Notes: generated by a model not told the origin, from the letters alone. A stretch of DNA of 64,000 bases from Rhodococcus sp. W8901 (GCF_013348805.1 NZ_CP054690.1:1798001-1862000), one strand, 5' to 3'; counted from the first letter of the stretch, positions 24,512 to 34,220 are shown. Made by a program: numbers and translations.

Positions 24512-25935
24512 CCGACCGGCGCCGCTTCCGCACCGGCCTGCCGGCGCCGGTGGGACTTCGCGGTAGCGAGGAACACCAGCAGGGTCGCGGCCACAGCGCA
24601 TCCGGCACCGATCGCGAACGCGATCAGGTAGGCGTCCACCGTGGCTACACCGGCGGCAGTGTGGGTCGTGAGCAGGGTCGCCAACAGGGCGCTCGCGACG
24701 CTGCTGCCGACGGTCCGGGCGATCGAGTTGACGCTGTTGGCGACGCCCGTCAGGCCCGGTTCCACCTCCGCGACCAGCAACGCGGGCAGGGACGCGTACG
24801 ACAGGCTCGTGAACGCGCACATCAGCATCGACGCGCACACCACCTGCCACGCGTGCTCGTGCGCCACGATCATCGAACCGAACCCGAGCACCCCGAGCAC
24901 GGATGCCGCCGCCATCACGCTGCGCGGGCCGAACCGGGTGATGAGCATGCCGCTGCAGATCGACGCGATCACGCCCACGGTCGCGCCGGGGAGGATGAAC
25001 ATCACGCTGGCGCGCATCGGATCGGCGTCGAAGCCGTAGCCGGCGACCCCGAGGGAACTCTGCACGAAGTACATCACCGCCGTGACGTTGACGAACATTC
25101 CGGCGCCGACGAGCAGACCGGCCAGGTGGGTGAACAGCACGGGCCGGCGAGTGAGCATCTCGGTCGGCACGAGCGGCTGGCCGATCCGGCGTTCGAGGGC
25201 GAACCAGACGCCCAGCACGACGAGGCCGCCGAAGGCGCAGCCGATCGTCGCGGGCGAGGTCCAGCCCCACCGGACGCCCTCGGCCAGCGGCATCAGCAGC
25301 AGCACCAGCCCCGCGCCGAGCAGTGCGGCGCCGGCCCAGTCCACCCGACCGGGGGTGGGGTTCGGGCGGGACGGCACCGTCGCGACGACGCCGACGAGCG
25401 CGATGATCGTCATGCCTGTCGCGAGCCAGAACACTCGTCGGTAGTCGGTGCCCTCCGAGACGAGCAGTCCGGTCAGGACCATGCCGATGGCGCCGCCGAA
25501 ACCGAGCGTGCCGGACAGCAGGCCCATCGCGGACGTCAGCCGCTTCGGCGTGAACTCGTCGCGCAGAATCGCGATACTCACCGGGAAGGCTGCGAACGAC
25601 AGACCCTGCAGCACGCGTGCGACCAGCAGCCACGGCAGCGACTCGGTGACGGCCCCGATGATCGACCCGACCAGCACGATCACCAGGACGCCCAGCAGGA
25701 CCGTCCGCTTGCGGCGCAGATCCGCCATCCGGCCCGCTATCGGTGTGGTGACCGCCGCCGCGAGGAAGCTCGCGGTGAGCGTCCAGCCGATCGCGGTCGT
25801 GTCGACGTCGAGCTGGTGGCCGATCACACCGGACAGGGGGATGACGATGGTCTGCTGGACCGACGCGACGAGGATGACGAAGCAGAGCGTGGCGGTCAGG
25901 GCGGTGCCGGGCGGGCGGGTTTCATTGCGGGGCAA
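24508..25935 (-). CDS. MFS drug/metabolite exporter, DHA2-like
   Basis: The protein of about 475 residues has 12-14 predicted helices with the MFS motif A-like GRMADLRRKRTVLLG between TM2 and TM3 and the motif C region GGAIGMVLTGLLVSEG (antiporter signature). It should be a proton-driven exporter. I use the TTG at 25935, which has AGGAG five nt upstream; an in-frame start at 25983 would add 16 residues with no ribosome-binding site. The closely related second exporter at 31350-32813 shares the MLTRRPVLFTHLA-type region. Confidence 0.85.
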   Translation of the reverse strand: MPRNETRPPGTALTATLCFVILVASVQQTIVIPLSGVIGHQLDVDTTAIGWTLTASFLAAAVTTPIAGRMADLRRKRTVLLGVLVIVLVGSIIGAVTESLPWLLVARVLQGLSFAAFPVSIAILRDEFTPKRLTSAMGLLSGTLGFGGAIGMVLTGLLVSEGTDYRRVFWLATGMTIIALVGVVATVPSRPNPTPGRVDWAGAALLGAGLVLLLMPLAEGVRWGWTSPATIGCAFGGLVVLGVWFALERRIGQPLVPTEMLTRRPVLFTHLAGLLVGAGMFVNVTAVMYFVQSSLGVAGYGFDADPMRASVMFILPGATVGVIASICSGMLITRFGPRSVMAAASVLGVLGFGSMIVAHEHAWQVVCASMLMCAFTSLSYASLPALLVAEVEPGLTGVANSVNSIARTVGSSVASALLATLLTTHTAAGVATVDAYLIAFAIGAGCAVAATLLVFLATAKSHRRRQAGAEAAPVG

Positions 25936-26015
25936 GGGGACTCCTGGACGAATCTGAACGAGATCGAGCAAAGGGCGGAGCAAGGTGTGCGCGAGGCAAG
26001 GGGGAGTGCAAATTG

Positions 26016-26030
26016 GTTAATTCATCTAAC
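26016..26030. promoter_or_regulatory. AT-rich dyad between MFS and AlkZ-like genes
   Basis: GTTA-N7-TAAC sits in a conspicuously AT-rich patch of an otherwise GC-rich gap. It could be a weak operator or simply promoter sequence for the MFS gene. Confidence 0.25.
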
Positions 26031-26088
26031 TAGTGCGTCGGGTAGGGGATGTCCAGTCGGCTTCCCTGTGGTCGGGAGAGGATCGAAG

Positions 26089-26094
26089 TAGGTT
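26089..26094 (+). promoter_or_regulatory. -10 element, leaderless promoter of AlkZ-like gene
   Basis: TAGGTT ends 7 nt before ATG 26102. Confidence 0.5.
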
Positions 26095-26101
26095 CGAGCC
26101 C

Positions 26102-27244
26102 ATGAACGTTCGACGCCCGAGCCCGACCACCGTTCGGCCCCACGCGTTGTCGCAGCGTTCGGCAGGGCGGGCAACGCTCGCGCGTCAGCACCTACTGCGG
26201 CGCAGCGCCGGCGACACGCTCACGACGGTGGAGCACCTGTACGGCGTCCAGGCGCAGTCCCCGTCGGCGCCGTACTTCGCGTTGTGGTCGCGGCTGAAGG
26301 GATTTCGGCCCGAGCATCTCGCCAGGCTGATCGAACGCGGCGAGGTGGTCCGCATCGCCTTGACGCGTGGCACCGTCCATCTGGTGACCGCCGACGATGC
26401 GTTCGCGCTCCGGGCTCTCGTCCAGCCGCTCTTCGACCGCGATCTCGACACCACTACGCAACACGCCCCGCACCTGGCCGGAATCGACCGGGTCGAACTC
26501 GCGGCGGTCGGACGGCGACTCGTCGAGCAAGAGCCCCGCACGATGGCACAGTTGCGCCCGCTGCTGGCCGAGTGTTGGCCCGGACGTGACCCGAACGCCC
26601 TCGCGCACGGGGTGCGCGGGCTGGTCCCGCTCGTGCAGCTTCCACCCCGCGGACTGTGGGGCCGGTCGGGGTCTGCGGTGTGCACCACACTGGACTCGTG
26701 GGTGGGCAGGTCCGCGGCGTCGGCCCCCTCGGTGGAGCAGATGGTGCTCCGGTACCTCGCGGCGTACGGTCCCGCGAGCGTGCGCGATGTCCAGGCCTGG
26801 TCCGGCCTCACCCGGCTGGGGGAGGTGGTCGACCGCCTGCGGCCCGGGCTCGAACGATTCTCGTCGGAGGCGGGGGCCGAGCTGTTCGACCTTCCGGACG
26901 CTCCGCGGCCCGACGCCTCGGTCCCGGCCCCGGTGCGGTTCCTCGCGCCGTACGACAACATGCTGCTCTCGTACGCCGATCGCACGCGTTTCCTCGCCGA
27001 CGAGCACAGGCGGGCGCTGTTCACGCAGAACGGGATCGTCAAGCCCGCGCTGCTCGTCGGCGGCACTGTCGCCGGATGGATCGCAGCGCGGATGGAGGGT
27101 GCGACCGCGGTGCTCGAGGTCTCGACCTTCCGGACCCTCGCCCGCACCCACGCGGCGGCCGTGGAGGCGGAGGGGCGGCGTCTGCTGCGCTTCGCCCACC
27201 CGGAGGCCGAGACGTTCGATGTGCGGATCGGGCGAGCGGAGTGA
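26102..27244 (+). CDS. HTH_42 winged-helix protein, AlkZ-like DNA glycosylase candidate
   Basis: The 380-residue protein belongs to the HTH_42 (YcaQ/AlkZ) superfamily, which has tandem winged-helix domains. Its YGVQAQSPSAPYFALWSRL segment holds the Q-x-Q motif (Gln50 and Gln52) that carries the catalytic glutamines in AlkZ-type glycosylases acting on bulky alkyl lesions and crosslinks. RYLAAYGPASVRDVQAWSG and LAPYDNMLLSYADR follow the family layout. Glycosylase activity is inference; many members are annotated only as winged-helix proteins. It stands alone, not in a biosynthetic cluster. Confidence 0.8.
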   Translation: MNVRRPSPTTVRPHALSQRSAGRATLARQHLLRRSAGDTLTTVEHLYGVQAQSPSAPYFALWSRLKGFRPEHLARLIERGEVVRIALTRGTVHLVTADDAFALRALVQPLFDRDLDTTTQHAPHLAGIDRVELAAVGRRLVEQEPRTMAQLRPLLAECWPGRDPNALAHGVRGLVPLVQLPPRGLWGRSGSAVCTTLDSWVGRSAASAPSVEQMVLRYLAAYGPASVRDVQAWSGLTRLGEVVDRLRPGLERFSSEAGAELFDLPDAPRPDASVPAPVRFLAPYDNMLLSYADRTRFLADEHRRALFTQNGIVKPALLVGGTVAGWIAARMEGATAVLEVSTFRTLARTHAAAVEAEGRRLLRFAHPEAETFDVRIGRAE

Positions 27245-27274
27245 GCCTCGCGCGCCCGGGTGTTAGATGGGTGT

Positions 27275-27862
27275 GTGACTGACAGCGTTATCTCCGCCGT
27301 ACGCGCACATCTCGACGAATACATCGGCGGGCCGGAGCCGACCGCCGCGTCCGTGACGTTCCTCGGAGTCGAACCCGTCGATGTCCTCCGCTACCCCGGC
27401 GACGGTGATGGTCCGGTCCGCTACGCGAGCCTGGGGTGCTCGCGGCACCCGATGGGCGATCCGAGCGACATGATCGCCGACCCGACACGTGGTCCGCGCG
27501 CCGAACTGGTGCTCAGCCTCGTCGGCGGCGCGGGCGTCGCGTCCGGCGTGCACCGCACGCTGGCCGTCCTCGCCGCTGCACCGTCCGTCGAGGGCGTGGT
27601 CCTCAAGCCGGACGGCCTGATCGACCTGGGGGAGCCGCTGTGGAAGGGCGTGCCGTTCACCGCGGTTCTGCTGGGGCCCAGCGAGATCCCGGACCTGGTG
27701 CTGCCCGAACCTCTGGACCCCGTCCAGTTCCTCTCGGTGGTGCCGTTGACCGGAACCGAGGCGGCGTGGGTGCGTCTGCGCGGCGCCGCCGCGCTGCGTG
27801 AGGCCTGGGCGGAGGCCGGAATCGACGTGCGCGACCCCGATCGGGGCGCCGCCGCCTTGTGA
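27275..27862 (+). CDS. suppressor-of-fused (SUFU) domain protein
   Basis: The 195-residue protein shows SUFU-family features: an N-terminal VRAHLDEYIGG helix, RYASLGCSRHPMGDP, RAELVLSL, and the C-terminal LSVVPLTGTEAAWVRLRGAAAL segment. Bacterial SUFU proteins are found alone in actinobacteria and also as immunity proteins in toxin systems; no toxin is adjacent here. GTG 27275 is taken as the start, since homology begins soon after. Function is unknown. Confidence 0.8.
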   Translation: MTDSVISAVRAHLDEYIGGPEPTAASVTFLGVEPVDVLRYPGDGDGPVRYASLGCSRHPMGDPSDMIADPTRGPRAELVLSLVGGAGVASGVHRTLAVLAAAPSVEGVVLKPDGLIDLGEPLWKGVPFTAVLLGPSEIPDLVLPEPLDPVQFLSVVPLTGTEAAWVRLRGAAALREAWAEAGIDVRDPDRGAAAL

Positions 27863-27904
27863 CCCGCCGGTAAAGCGGGCGCAGCGCACATCTTTCGGAC
27901 CTGA

Positions 27905-27910
27905 CACACT
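27905..27910 (+). promoter_or_regulatory. -10-like element, leaderless PHP gene promoter
   Basis: CACACT (nAnnnT) ends 6 nt before GTG 27917. Confidence 0.35.
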
Positions 27911-27916
27911 GGACCG

Positions 27917-28801
27917 GTGCGTATCGATCTCCACACCCACTCGACCGCCTCCGACGGCACGGACACGCCGACGGAACTGGTGCACGCCGCGGCGCGGGCC
28001 GGAGTCGACGTACTCGCGATCACCGACCACGACACCACCGCAGGCTGGAGCGACGCGGCGGCCGCCCTTCCCGCCGGAATGCAGTTGGTGCGGGGCATGG
28101 AGATGTCGTGCGAGGGGCGGGGCGAGGACGGGCGTCCGGTGGCCGTGCACCTGCTGGCCTACCTGTTCGATCCGAGCGCGCGCGAATTCGCCGTCGAGCG
28201 CGAGCGCCTGCGCGGGGAGCGGGTGGCGCGGCTGCGTGCGATGGCGACACGGATGGCCGACGACGGGCTTCCGATCGATCCCGACGCGCTGATGGCCGAC
28301 GCCGGCCCCGCTGTCGGACGGCCGCACCTGGCGCAGGCGCTGGTCCGTGCCGGCGTGGTCGCCAGCGTCGGCGAGGCGTTCACCGATCTGCTGTCCACCC
28401 GGAGCCGCTACTACGTGCACAAGGTCGACACCCCGCTCGAGCACGCGGTCCAGATGGTCGCCGGTGCCGGCGGGGTGAGTGTGATCGCGCACGCCCGGGC
28501 CCGCACGCGCGGACGGCTGCTGTCGCTCGACCACATCCGTGTACTCGCCGAGCGCGGTCTGGGTGGACTCGAGGTCGACCACCCCGATCACGACGAGCAC
28601 GACGTCGCGGTCCTGCGGTCGCTGGCGTCCGAACTGGATCTGATCACCACCGGGTCGTCGGACTACCACGGGTCGAACAAGACCATCGAGCTCGGCCGGC
28701 ACACCACCGATCCCGGCGAGTTCGAGGCGCTGGTGGCGCGGGCGAGTGGAGTGCCGGTGCTCTCCGGCAGCGACGTCACGATCGGGGGATCCGGCCGGTG
28801 A
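27917..28801 (+). CDS. PHP-domain phosphatase (RNase AM / nucleoside bisphosphatase type)
   Basis: The 294-residue protein carries the metal ligands of the PHP family: DLHTHSTASDG (residues 4-14), ITDHDTT, GMEMSCE, GRPHLAQAL, VIAHARA and SSDYHG. Relatives such as E. coli YciV (RNase AM) hydrolyse 3',5'-nucleoside bisphosphates and trim short 5' RNA ends. GTG 27917 follows a plausible leaderless -10. Its stop shares one base with the start of the next gene (TGATG), which indicates coupling to a small membrane protein. Confidence 0.88.
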   Translation: MRIDLHTHSTASDGTDTPTELVHAAARAGVDVLAITDHDTTAGWSDAAAALPAGMQLVRGMEMSCEGRGEDGRPVAVHLLAYLFDPSAREFAVERERLRGERVARLRAMATRMADDGLPIDPDALMADAGPAVGRPHLAQALVRAGVVASVGEAFTDLLSTRSRYYVHKVDTPLEHAVQMVAGAGGVSVIAHARARTRGRLLSLDHIRVLAERGLGGLEVDHPDHDEHDVAVLRSLASELDLITTGSSDYHGSNKTIELGRHTTDPGEFEALVARASGVPVLSGSDVTIGGSGR

Positions 28802-29115
28802 TGCGGGACGGATTCGACGGCGTCCGTCGTCGGGGTGACTCGTGGGCGGTGCGTGCCCTGCGGGGGCTGTCCGGTGTCGTGGCGGGCGGCGTCGTGGTCC
28901 TCACGCTCGTCGTGATCGGTACCGCGTACCTCGCGTCGGACCGCGGTTTCCCCGGGCCGGGCGGCGAGTCGATCACCGCGCACGCGCTGGCGAGTGTCGC
29001 CGTTGTCGGGCTCCAGGTGTTCGCGGATCGGCGCCGCGGGGGAGCCGCGGTGATGTCGGCGATCGCGGCGCTGGCGATCACCGGGCTGTTGCTGTGGAGC
29101 CAGTGGTGGTCCTGA
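28801..29115 (+). CDS. small membrane protein of unknown function
   Basis: The 104-residue protein has three hydrophobic segments: VVAGGVVVLTLVVIGTAYLAS (about 26-46), a segment around 60-75 and AAVMSAIAALAITGLLLWSQWW at the end. It starts at ATG 28801, overlapping the PHP stop by one base. I do not recognise a family. Confidence 0.75.
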   Translation: MRDGFDGVRRRGDSWAVRALRGLSGVVAGGVVVLTLVVIGTAYLASDRGFPGPGGESITAHALASVAVVGLQVFADRRRGGAAVMSAIAALAITGLLLWSQWWS

Positions 29116-29477
29116 CCGCCCACTTTCGTCGCCATCCGGCGCGCGACACTGTGCGTCCTCACAGGTAGAACCACTTTTCGGTGAGGTTTCGACCGATCTG
29201 ACGGATTTGATTCCTGCCTCCCGATGGTGCAGAATTACTGCACTCCACGTGGGTGCTACCGCCCTTCGTTGGAGTTCTCCAGGTGGCAGAACTTGAGCCA
29301 GGGCCCACCCCGCCCGGCGCCATCACGCTCCGGCAGTAGTGCAGCGATCGCGCGCCCCGGTAGCTGCAACCGATCAAATCCTGTGTTTCGAAGTGCTGTC
29401 TCGTTTTCATCTTGCCGAGACGGTTACTTCTCAGTAACCAGGACCCGAGTGAGTCTGGCCTCAAGAGGAGTGTCATC
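29116..29477 (+). promoter_or_regulatory. 362-bp upstream region of the malic enzyme gene
   Basis: No convincing gene lies here. It holds an inverted repeat GTGCAG-AATTA-CTGCAC (29227-29243), a small palindrome TGGAGTTCTCCA (29270-29281) and the 18-bp palindrome described separately. Its base composition is visibly less GC-rich than that of neighbouring genes, as expected of a long regulated promoter or leader. Confidence 0.5.
29422..29439. promoter_or_regulatory. 18-bp palindrome upstream of malic enzyme gene
   Basis: GGTTACTTCTCAGTAACC has perfect 7-bp arms and lies 39 bp before the start codon. Its core TTACT-N4-AGTAA, preceded by GG, also occurs at the fadD6 promoter. Confidence 0.6.
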
Positions 29478-30668
<1,191 letters not shown>

Positions 30669-30703
30669 GACGTCCAGGGCGCATCGCGTCTATCGGATCA
30701 GCG

Positions 30704-30738
30704 AAACGCTCGGCCGGGGTTCCCCGGCCGAGCGTTTT
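30704..30738. terminator. intrinsic terminator after malic enzyme gene
   Basis: AAACGCTCGGCCGGGG pairs perfectly with CCCCGGCCGAGCGTTT around TT, with a T-run on the plus strand. It also faces the convergent MarR gene, so it probably works both ways. Confidence 0.88.
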
Positions 30739-30759
30739 CGTGTTCTGGCCCGGTCCCCG

Positions 30760-31224
30760 TCAACGTCGTTGCGCGAGTAGCGCCGCAGCGAACGCGTCGA
30801 GGTCGGCATTGAGGCGTCGCACTCGCTCGGCGCCGAGTTCCTCGACCAGCCGACCGTGGAAGTCCTCCAGGATGTCCCGGCCTGCGGCGGCGGCCGTTTC
30901 GCCCGCGTCGGTGAGGGAATGACCGATGATCCTCCCCTTGCCCGGGGTGCGGAGGATCAGGCCGTCGCGTTCCAGGATCGCGGCCATGCTCGTGAGGGAC
31001 TGGGGCGTCTGCAGCGTCGTGTTCGCCAGCGCCGCGCCCGAAACACCTGGGTGGCGCTTGATCGCCGCGAGCACCGTGTACCTCGCGATCGTGAGATCGA
31101 TCGTCGCCATCTCGTCGTCGACGACGCGTAGCGCGAGTTGGGAGACATACCGGAGTCGGTGATGAAGGTTGTCGAGTCCGGTCGGATCCGGTTGCGAGAG
31201 AAGGTCGGACAGATAGTCCGCCAC
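30760..31224 (-). CDS. MarR-family repressor of the adjacent exporter
   Basis: The 154-residue winged-helix regulator has LTIARYTVLAAIKRHPGVSGAALANTTLQTPQSLTSMAAILERDGLI (helix-turn-helix, about 43-90) followed by the wing RTPGKGRIIGHSLT. It starts at GTG 31224 and is divergent from an MFS exporter. A palindromic array of three TATCAGG half-sites lies between them, which fits repression of both genes with release by a toxic ligand. Confidence 0.88.
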   Translation of the reverse strand: MADYLSDLLSQPDPTGLDNLHHRLRYVSQLALRVVDDEMATIDLTIARYTVLAAIKRHPGVSGAALANTTLQTPQSLTSMAAILERDGLILRTPGKGRIIGHSLTDAGETAAAAGRDILEDFHGRLVEELGAERVRRLNADLDAFAAALLAQRR

Positions 31225-31263
31225 GGTGGTCTCCTCGAGTTCGTCGTGCCGTTGCCGGCAGTC

Positions 31264-31295
31264 TATATCAGGTGCCTTATCAGGGACCTGATATA
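31264..31295. promoter_or_regulatory. MarR operator with three TATCAGG half-sites
   Basis: TATCAGG-GA-CCTGATA (31278-31293) is a perfect palindrome. A third direct half-site TATCAGG lies 12 bp upstream (31266-31272), giving the outer inverted repeat TATATCAGGT-N12-ACCTGATATA. A -10-like TATAAA (31292-31297) overlaps the right arm. Confidence 0.7.
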
Positions 31296-31349
31296 AATGG
31301 TTCGGCTCGCCTTCCGGTTCAGCCGACTCCAGAGAGAAGGGATGGACCG

Positions 31350-32813
31350 TTGCGGGCAGTGCGGCCGACCAACACGGACCGAGGCCGCCTCGACGCGGAT
31401 CGCGACGACGACGCCGACGGGAAGCGCTCGAGAATGACCGTGCCCGTCATCGCCTTCTCGGCGCTGCTGGGCACGATGATGCAGGCCCTCGTCGTCCCGA
31501 TGCTGCCGGAGCTCCCCGAAATGCTGAACGCATCGTCCGGTGCGACTTCGTGGATGGTGACCGCGATGCTCCTGTCGGGAGCGATCAGCAGTGTGCTGTT
31601 CGGCAGTCTCGGTGACCTCTACGGTCAGCGGCGGATGATGGTCATCGCCATGGCCTGCATGGTTGCCGGATCGGCGATCGGCGCATCGGCGACGACAGTC
31701 GGTCCGATGATCGTCGCCCGTGTCCTCCAGGGCGTCACGATGGCGATGATCCCCCTGGGCATCAGTGCGTTGCGTTCGTTCGTGCACGGCGACCGCGTGT
31801 TCAAGTCGGTCAGCCTGGTCAGCGCGATGGTGGGTGTGGGCGGTGCTCTCGGCTTCACGGTGAGCGCCGTGGCCGCCGAGTTCGTCGGGCTGCGCGGGTT
31901 GTTCGGTGCGTGTGTGGTTCTCGGCCTCATCGCTCTGGCCGGCATCGTCGCCGTCGTGCCGGAAACGACCGGGCGGCCGGGCACGCGAGTCGATGTCGTG
32001 GGCGCAGTGGGGCTGAGTATCGGCGTGATCGGCCTCCTGATCGCCCTCAGCAACGGAAACCTGTGGGGATGGGGTTCCGCGGCGACGATCGGCACACTCG
32101 CCGGTTCCGTGATCGTGCTCGCGTTGTGGGGGTGGTACGAGTTGCGGATCAGTGCGCCGTTGCTCGACCTGCGTACGACCGCGACCCGCCCGATCCTGTT
32201 CACGAACCTGGCCACGATCGCGGTCGGAATCGGTATGTACGTGATCCTGCTCGCGCAGCCTCAGTTGATGCAGCTACCGACCCAGACGGGATTCGGACTG
32301 GGGAAGTCCCTCGTCTTCACGGGTCTCTGTGTCGCCCCGAGCGGCCTGGTGTCGCTGACGATGCCGGGCATCGCGGCGCGGGTGTCGGAGCGGTTCGGCC
32401 CGAAGATCACGATGGTCATAGGCGCGAGCGGGTTCGCCGCCGGGTACGTGTTTCTCGTACCGTTCCACGGTCAGCTCTGGCAGTTGGTCGCGGCGAGCAT
32501 GCTCATCATGGGTAGCGTCGCGTTCTGCTTCTCCGCGGCGCCCGCTCTGATTCTCCTGCACGTCGACCGGGCCCAGTCCGGCCAGGCGAACGGAATCAAC
32601 ACTCTCGGACGCTCCCTGGGAACGTCGATCTCGAGTGCCGTGACGACGGCCATCCTGTCGACGACGCTCATCACCACCGGCTTCGGTGCAGGAGAACTCC
32701 CGAGCGAACGCGGTTTCACGACGGCGTTCGTCATCGCAGTCATCGCCGGCGTATCGGCGGTCGCGTTCGCCGCAGCGATCCCCCGCGAGGGTCCGGCTGC
32801 GGACCGACTGTGA
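31350..32813 (+). CDS. MFS multidrug exporter, DHA2-like
   Basis: The 487-residue membrane protein has about 14 helices. Motif A is GSLGDLYGQRRMMVIAM, and VARVLQGVTMAMIPLGISAL matches motif B with its conserved Arg. It should export drugs or metabolites by proton antiport. TTG 31350 follows the purine stretch GAGAGAAGGG at about 8 nt; ATG 31434 is an alternative that would shorten a charged N terminus. The divergent MarR gene and shared operator point to substrate-induced expression. Its last 74 bp overlap the facing ABC permease gene. Confidence 0.87.
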   Translation: MRAVRPTNTDRGRLDADRDDDADGKRSRMTVPVIAFSALLGTMMQALVVPMLPELPEMLNASSGATSWMVTAMLLSGAISSVLFGSLGDLYGQRRMMVIAMACMVAGSAIGASATTVGPMIVARVLQGVTMAMIPLGISALRSFVHGDRVFKSVSLVSAMVGVGGALGFTVSAVAAEFVGLRGLFGACVVLGLIALAGIVAVVPETTGRPGTRVDVVGAVGLSIGVIGLLIALSNGNLWGWGSAATIGTLAGSVIVLALWGWYELRISAPLLDLRTTATRPILFTNLATIAVGIGMYVILLAQPQLMQLPTQTGFGLGKSLVFTGLCVAPSGLVSLTMPGIAARVSERFGPKITMVIGASGFAAGYVFLVPFHGQLWQLVAASMLIMGSVAFCFSAAPALILLHVDRAQSGQANGINTLGRSLGTSISSAVTTAILSTTLITTGFGAGELPSERGFTTAFVIAVIAGVSAVAFAAAIPREGPAADRL

Positions 32814-33528
32814 CGGGAGCTTCGGAGTCGGTGGGGACGGTCGGTGCGGTGCTCGGTGCGATGTAGGGGCGGCGCAGGCGCCCGGTGCCGGGCACCGACG
32901 CCCACACCGCCGCGGCCAGCACGCCGTCGACGATCAGAGCCAGCACCGCCACCAGGATCGCGCCGACCAGGACGCGGTCGTAGCTGCGCAACGCCAGTCC
33001 GTCGAAGATGTAGCGGCCGAGGCCACCCAGATTGACGTACGCGGCGACGGTCGCGGTGGCGATCACCTGCAGGGTCGCGCTGCGCAGCCCGCCGAGGATC
33101 AACGGCAGCGCGTTGGGGATCTCGACCCGCACCAGCACCTGCAGCGGCGTCATCCCCATCGCCTCCGCGGCGTCCACCACGGTCCGGTCCACGTTCGCGA
33201 CGCCCGCGTACGTGCCGGCCAGCAGCGGCGGGATACCGAGCAGGACCAGCGCGAGGATCGGCGGCACCAACCCCAGCCCCAGTAGCAGTACCAGCAGTGT
33301 GAGCACGCCCAGGGTGGGCAGGGACCGCAGCGCGTTCACCACGCCCACGACGACGATCTCGCCGCGGCGGAAGTGACCGATCGCCAGACCTGCCGGCACC
33401 GCGATCACCGCCGCGAACACGACCGCCAGCAGGCTGTACCAGAGATGCTGCAGGATCCGGGCGCCGATCCCGGTCGGACCCTGCCAGTTGGCGGGGTCGA
33501 CGATGAAGTCCCATGCGCTCGTGAACAT
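32740..33528 (-). CDS. osmoprotectant ABC transporter permease (OpuC/ProW type), second
   Basis: The 262-residue permease has 5-6 helices and the inner-membrane coupling motif VVDAAEAMGMTPLQVLVRVEIPNALPLILGGLR (EAA loop, about residues 117-149). A Pro-rich basic tail of about 45 residues follows. Its final 24 codons run antisense to the end of the MFS exporter. It begins one nt after the first permease stops, the last gene of a four-gene import operon. Confidence 0.88.
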   Translation of the reverse strand: MFTSAWDFIVDPANWQGPTGIGARILQHLWYSLLAVVFAAVIAVPAGLAIGHFRRGEIVVVGVVNALRSLPTLGVLTLLVLLLGLGLVPPILALVLLGIPPLLAGTYAGVANVDRTVVDAAEAMGMTPLQVLVRVEIPNALPLILGGLRSATLQVIATATVAAYVNLGGLGRYIFDGLALRSYDRVLVGAILVAVLALIVDGVLAAAVWASVPGTGRLRRPYIAPSTAPTVPTDSEAPVTVGPQPDPRGGSLRRTRPPIRRR

Positions 33529-33529
33529 G

Positions 33530-34216
33530 TCAGGCCGGCCCCTCGGACAACTCGAGGGTGTCGCGCCGGGAACGATCGGGGCGCGGGCCGTGCTCCCACG
33601 GCGTGAGCAGCCGACCCAGGACGTACAGCGCGGCGTCGAAGATCAGCGCCAGCGCGACGATCGCGATGATGCCGGCCACGATCTGGTCCGGGTAGTCCCG
33701 CTGGTAGCCCTTCGTGAACAGCTCACCCAGGCCGCCCACTCCGATCAGCGAGCCCACCGACACGAGCGAGATGTTGGTGACGGCCACGACCCGGACGTTC
33801 GCGATCAGGACGGGCAGGGCCAGGGGGAGTTCGACGGTGAGCGCGCGGCGCAGCGGCGTGAACCCGATCGCGGTCGCGGCGTCCACGACATCGTCCGGCA
33901 CCGCGTCCAACGCCTCCGGAACCACACGGATCAGCAGCGCGGTGGAGTACACGCTCAGCGCGATCACGACGTTGTTCGGGTCGAGGACGCTCAGCCCGAA
34001 CACACTCGGAATGGTCACGAACAGCGCCAGCGACGGGATCGTGAACGCGATACTCGCGGCGACGAGGGTGGTGCGGCGCAGCCAGCGGACACCCCGGATC
34101 GCGGTGCCGACCGGCACCGCGATCACCAGACCGATCAGGAGCGGAAGCAGCGCCAGATAGAGGTGTGTGCGGGTCAGTTCCAGCACGTGCGAGAAGTTGT
34201 CGATCAGCCAGCGCAC
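33530..34216 (-). CDS. osmoprotectant ABC transporter permease, first
   Basis: The 228-residue permease contains the EAA loop VVDAATAIGFTPLRRALTVELPLALPVLIANVR and NISLVSVGSLIGVGGLGELF, the signature of OpuC/ProW permeases for glycine betaine, choline or carnitine. GTG 34216 lies 4 nt after the ATPase stop. The two permeases should form a heterodimer. Confidence 0.9.
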   Translation of the reverse strand: MRWLIDNFSHVLELTRTHLYLALLPLLIGLVIAVPVGTAIRGVRWLRRTTLVAASIAFTIPSLALFVTIPSVFGLSVLDPNNVVIALSVYSTALLIRVVPEALDAVPDDVVDAATAIGFTPLRRALTVELPLALPVLIANVRVVAVTNISLVSVGSLIGVGGLGELFTKGYQRDYPDQIVAGIIAIVALALIFDAALYVLGRLLTPWEHGPRPDRSRRDTLELSEGPA

Positions 34217-34220
34217 ACGA

